Shown here: piece after piece, positions 36,601 through 42,600 of the stretch | How the letters are laid out: each line of letters begins with the position of its first letter | Numbering within the stretch: the stretch's first letter is position 1 | Assembly (NCBI GenBank): GCA_914767715.1 | Contig: OU612071.1 | Span: 11,331,493 to 11,391,492 of the forward strand | Direction: 5' to 3' | DNA: 60,000 nucleotides | DNA from: Membranipora membranacea | Taxonomy: Eukaryota; Bryozoa; Gymnolaemata; Cheilostomatida; Membraniporidae | The notes under the pieces: generated by a model | Told to the model about the DNA's origin: nothing | Databases searched by the model: none | What the model saw: only the letters and a program-made list of their open reading frames with translations | Position numbers and translations under genes: made by a program

Positions 36601-39600
36601 GCTGCGGATGCTGATTCTAAGAATAATGGATACGTCACTTTTTGGATGGAGAAGATTATAGAGGGGGACGGCAGTATAATTGTGACACAAGACGGGACTA
36701 TACAGACAATTTTTCAGATTGATAGAGAGAGGATTGGAAGGTATTGTTTTGATCAACAAGTTGTGTTGTCATTTAGTTTGAGATCTATAATTTTGCCAGC
36801 CAAGCTATGAAGGAAATTTCCACAAAAAGGTCACACTTTTACAGTATCAACATGATGACACAAAGCTTGATGAATACATTGATAAAATGTGAGAAGACAA
36901 CTCATGCTTAATAATATTTTAACAGGTACATCTTCAACGTACAAGCTGTGGATAGCGGATTCCCTAGAAAAACATCCATTACTAAGTATGTGAACAGCTT
37001 TTTTATCTATAATGCTTCGTATTTAAATGTTATGCGCGCAGTGCGTATGGTTTGGTTAGGCTTATTATAACTATCCATGTATCAACAGGCGATAAGATTG
37101 AATTGGTACATGAAAATGAACAATTTAAATTTTGTTGAGGGCTGACATCAGGCTGACATTCTCCCTGCTGACATGTATGTATGGAAAAAAGCTCTTTAAC
37201 GCTTTTGTGTCCTGTACCTAACTAATTAATCTATTTATAGTTTCATGATTTTACTTCCAGCTCATTATTGCGGAGCATTATTTTTCAAGCTTTTTCTACA
37301 AACTACTCCAATTCAATGATTTCTCCAAGTTGTTCTGTAGAGAGTTTTAAAATAAATTTTATCTCATCTTATCTTACAGGGTCACTGTGACAGTAGCTGA
37401 TCGGAACGACAATGCGCCTATATTTGAGGAGCCTGACTACATGGTATCTGTGGATGAGAACTTGCCGATGGGCACGACAGTGATTAGGGTGTCGGCTGAA
37501 GATAGCGACGCCGGATTGAACGCAGAACTCACATATAGATTCTCATCTCCGGAAGGGTTTCCAACAAATCTCTTCGGCATCAATCCTGTTACAGGGCTAA
37601 TATCTGTGTTTGGTGGGTATCATATTTCAGTTTGGCAAAAAGCAGCGTTTATCAAAGTGACTGTGAAGGGAGCAGGTTTTTGGGATCATTAACTAAATAG
37701 TACCTTCACATCTCAATTTTGAGTTAACATTAGTTGTTACTGGGCCATACGTTGTTATTAAGGTTATGATACCAGCGTTGACCGATTTGGACATTTTATA
37801 TACCGTTGGAAAGCTGCTGAGCTACTGATCGCTAATTGCTCATCAAAAACGTGATTGGATTACGTTGCATCATTTTATCGGAGAAATGAGGCCAAAAAGG
37901 CTGTTTTTAGCAAAGTGGATGGCTGCGCTACATTGATTACTAGAAAGTTCAAAACAGGTTACATTCATTCTTAGAGTTAAAGTTCAAGTTAAAAAACAAC
38001 ACGCATTATGACGTGACGTAAAAAGCCATTTTGGGCTCATCAAATATTATTTTCAACCTAAAATGAGGATGAACTATGTCTCTAAGAAGATTCCGTGTCA
38101 AAATGCCATGTTTAGAGATTAGAGATTTGTAGCAATCAATGTAGCGCAGCCATCCACTTTGCTAAAAACAGCCTTTTCGGCCTCATTTCTCCGATAAAAT
38201 GACGATAACATAACCTCAATAACAACGCTGGTATCATAACCTTAAACCTTGTAGCAGTTTTCTAATTTTGACTGAGAACTCTAGAATGAAAAAGCAAAAA
38301 CCTGATTCCTTCCCAATCACTTTAACTATATAATATACAACTGCTTATATTTCATTTGTTAATATTCATCCTTACTAACATCTCTGTTCCTCCAATCAGA
38401 AACAACTCTCAATCATAATTAATATTATTATTAGCCACCATTCAAGCCGCATGAAGCATTGCTACAAAGTGCGTTGATTGGCTGAAAATTGAATACTTTG
38501 ATGCCTCCATATTAGCCAAATTTCTGTTATATGCAAGTAGATTGTTAACTGGTAATGCTTTGGTATACTGATAGATTTGGTATACTGATAGCTTTGGTAT
38601 ACTGATAGCTTCGGTATACTGATAGCTTCGGTATACTGATAGCTTTGGTATACTGATAGCTTTGGTATACTGATAGCTTTGGTATACTGATAGCTTTGGT
38701 ATACTGATAGCTTTGGTATACTGATAGCTTTGGTATACTGATAGCTTTGGTATACTGATAGCTTTGGTATACTGATAGCTTTGGTATACTGATAGCTTTG
38801 GTATACTGATAGCTTTGGTATACTGATAGCTTTGGTATACTGATAGCTTTGGTATACTGATAGCTTTGGTATACTGATAGCTTTGGTATACTGATAGCTT
38901 TGGTATACTGATAGCTTTGGTATACTGATAGCTTTGGTATACTGATAGCTTTGGTATACTGATAGCTTTGGTATACTGATAGCTTTGGTATACTGATAGC
39001 TTTGGTATACTGATAGCTTTGGTACACTGATAGCTTTGGTATACTGATAGCAATGAACTAAGGTTTAGTTCATTGCTGATAGCTTTGGTATACTGATAGC
39101 TTTGGTATACAGGGGGGTCTTTCAATTAGAAAGAGTGATCCTTTACTAAAGCAAGTTATCACTATCACATCACTATCACATCGCTCAAAATTATCACTCA
39201 CTTGGTGTTTCAATTAGAGGAAATCGCTCCCCAATCGCTCACTCAAAATGTATACAGTTCCATCAAGTGACTGAGCGATCTGAAAGCGAGACCCCTAGCA
39301 GGTATCGCTCACTCAGTGAGTGAGCGATAATATTGCCATTTTGGCTGTTTCTAATTGAAAGACCCCCCTGGTTGCACTCTGCTGCTTTCACTTACAGACC
39401 AGTAATGGTAGTAACTAACTAACTAATCACATCATTGATTAAAGTGACTGTGAAGGAATCTGGTTTTTGGTATCATTTTGGAGTTCTCAGTCTAATTTAG
39501 AAAACTGATATAATGTTCATTCACACTTATGGCCCTGTTACAACTAATTTTAACTCAAAGTTGAGATGTTAAGGTACTCAAAAGGTACTATTTTAATGAT

Positions 39601-42600
39601 AGTATATACAAAATATACTTTTTTAGTACCTTCCAATCTCAACTTTTACTGAAATTCAGTTCACTTGGGCTACTTGCTGTTAATAAACCTTATAGCAGTT
39701 TTTTGAATTAGACTGAGAACTCCAGAATGATACCAAAAACCTGATTCCTTCACAGTCAACGGTTCCCCACTACAATGTTCGCACTCAATCACACACTGGT
39801 CACGCGGTAACTGTAAATTGCTGAACAGGCTGAACAGACTGAACAGCTGAACAGAATTTCTCAGACTAATATTATTATTTGTATTCTTTTCTCTGGCTGA
39901 CTATCACTTCTCAAAGACATTCCTCTTAGCCAAATGATTTAATGAGTCACTAAGTTCCTGTTGGCGCCTATTATAACCGATTTGGGGCAAGCAAATGTAG
40001 CGATCAATGTGCCAATTCTGACATTATCTGATGGTGTTCCATCTAGCTAGTCTAGACAATCTTTGTTGCAGGGGGACTTGGGTTCCTCCCCAGCAAAGCT
40101 TGCCAAGACAAGCTTCTTTCCATCCAGTCACTAGTGGAATGCAGGAATATTTACTGTGAATAAAATTGAAAAAAACCAAGAGGAATGCAAACTCAAAATG
40201 AATAATTTAATCATCAGAATATAAGGGATTGTCCACTCTTGTGCAAAAATAGCTAATCATTAAGAGAATCAAACAAATAGTAGTCTGAGAAATTCTGTTC
40301 AGCTGTTCAGTCCGTTCAGCCTGTTCAGCAATTTACAGTTACCGCTGGTCACGTGATATACTATTGCATGTATATCTCTGATCGATAGAGAGTGAAATAA
40401 TTCACTTAGCATGAGTGCCATCACAAGGAATTTGGTGTGACGACCTGTGTCCAAATTTATCAATAAGGGGTGGGAACACGCTAGGTACTGCTACTAATCG
40501 ACTCTAACAATCTGAGATACGCACGTTTATAGCCTGATCTCGATGTCAGTGTGAGTCAATGATTCTAATAAACTGCTCAATATTTTACTTCCTGCTGTTC
40601 TATGATTCTCAGGAGTGATCGATCGAGAGGAGGCAGGGTCAGAGATTATCTTAGAGGTGAAGGCCGTAGATCGAGGAGTGCCAGCCCTATCCACATCGGT
40701 GTATGTCAGAGTTATTGTTAAGGATCTTAATGACAATGGGCCGGTATTTACCCCGCAGTTTTATAGCTCTGTAATATCAATCACAGATTCGTCAGGTGAG
40801 AACATCGTAAATTAAAATTTAACCTCAACACAATATGATTATCTGGGTTTGCTGATGTATTGCTGTATCCATTCCATATATAATATATATACCACTTGAA
40901 TATATATAATATATATGTATATATAAATATTTATATAATATATATATTTTTTTTATATAATATATATAATGCTTATAAATATAATAGTTATGTGAAACAT
41001 TATGGATGAAGTTGCTTGTATGAGCAGGTAGTGTTGATATGGAGATTGTTCCTTCTCTTGTGGCTGGGTGATATTGCAAAATTCTGGTATCGAGATGGCG
41101 TTTTGATCTCAGATTTTATTAGTATCTCCTCCGAGGGTACAAACTAGTTCTAGTGTTGATCCTAAGTTGTTATTGGTTGATTGCAATGAATGACGTTCAA
41201 TCCGATTCATGTCATGTTCCAGTCAGGGTGGGTAGGTCTCCCACCCTCAGTATTTGGGACATGACATGAATCATATTATTAGGAGCCTACCCACCCGGTT
41301 CCGATTGGCCACAGATCTTTGATGAGTGAAAGGTGATGCTGTCCGGAAGACAACACTGGTTGATTCTGGGAGTCTCGCTTTGAAATAATTAATCAGTAAT
41401 ATTATATATTTTATACATTATTTTTCTGTCCATGGGGTTAAAAAGTTGCTATTTTTGCTTCTTTTATAACATACATATTATATATATGAAAGTATATAAA
41501 CTTATATTTTTGTTTTATTTTCATATATATATGTATGTATATATGAAAATAAAATTTATGTGTTTATATTTATATATATAAACACATCATAAAAAATAAT
41601 ATACTATTCTGTAGAGAGAGTTCTGATAGCTACTATTAAAGCAGAAGATGCCGACAGCGGCTCTAATGGAGAGGTCTCATTCAGCCTTGTCGATGACGAT
41701 AGTCACAACTTCTTCATGGATGAAAAAACCGGAGAAATCTCTTCAGTAAAGGGTGCGATTCTCAGTACTAGAGAAGTCATACTTCTGAAGGCGATGGCTA
41801 CAGATCGAGGATACCCCATTAAGCTGAGCCAAACTCACGCCATGATAAGGGTAAGATGACAGTGATAGAGGTTTAAGCTATAGTTGCACCTCCCCGTAGT
41901 TGGTATCATTTTGAAGGTCTCAGTCTAATTAAGAGCAGCATGGCAACCTTTTAACCCTAAATAGCCTTTTGATACAGCTGAAACCATTTGATTTACTAAA
42001 ATGAGAATTCTTCTTTCCTCAAACACTAAGATTGTCTCCTCTTTATCGCTCTATGACATTAAAATATGTTTTAAATGCTAAAATCATGGTGCCCTGAAGA
42101 TTGGGGAAAATTGTTGAAATATTATGATGACTGGCATGTGATTCGTCATATGTTTTTACCCAAGCAAATATCACAATCCTAAAGGGCTACTATAGCATTA
42201 AGTAAAAGTATGAGCATGTCGATTTATTTCTGGTCGTACTCAATAACCCTCAAGCTCAGCAGTCCTCCAGTGACTGACTTGGTGGTTTCTTGCAAAGAAT
42301 TCAAGTTATCGCAGTTTAGATTACATTTATGCAATCGCATTATGGGTAAAAGTATTTTTAGATAAAACTAAAGTAAGCACGCTGCGACAGCCAACACAAA
42401 ATACGGAAAGGCTTTTGCCCTTAGACAGGTGACCGGAGACAGGTGACCGGAGACAGGTGACCGGAGACAGGTGACCGGAGACAGGTGTTTTCTGGGCGCG
42501 GAGTGAGTGCAACGCCACTAAACAGATTAATGTTTATGACGCAGTAAACTCTCACGTCCTTTCATTAAATATATTTTCAGGTTGATGTCATTGATGGCTC

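Noticed and set aside
38442-39125. Long minus-strand frames with YQSYQYTKAISIPKLSV-type repeats
   Set aside because: They are products of the 17-bp intronic minisatellite; the same sequence is open in several frames and there is no independent coding signal.
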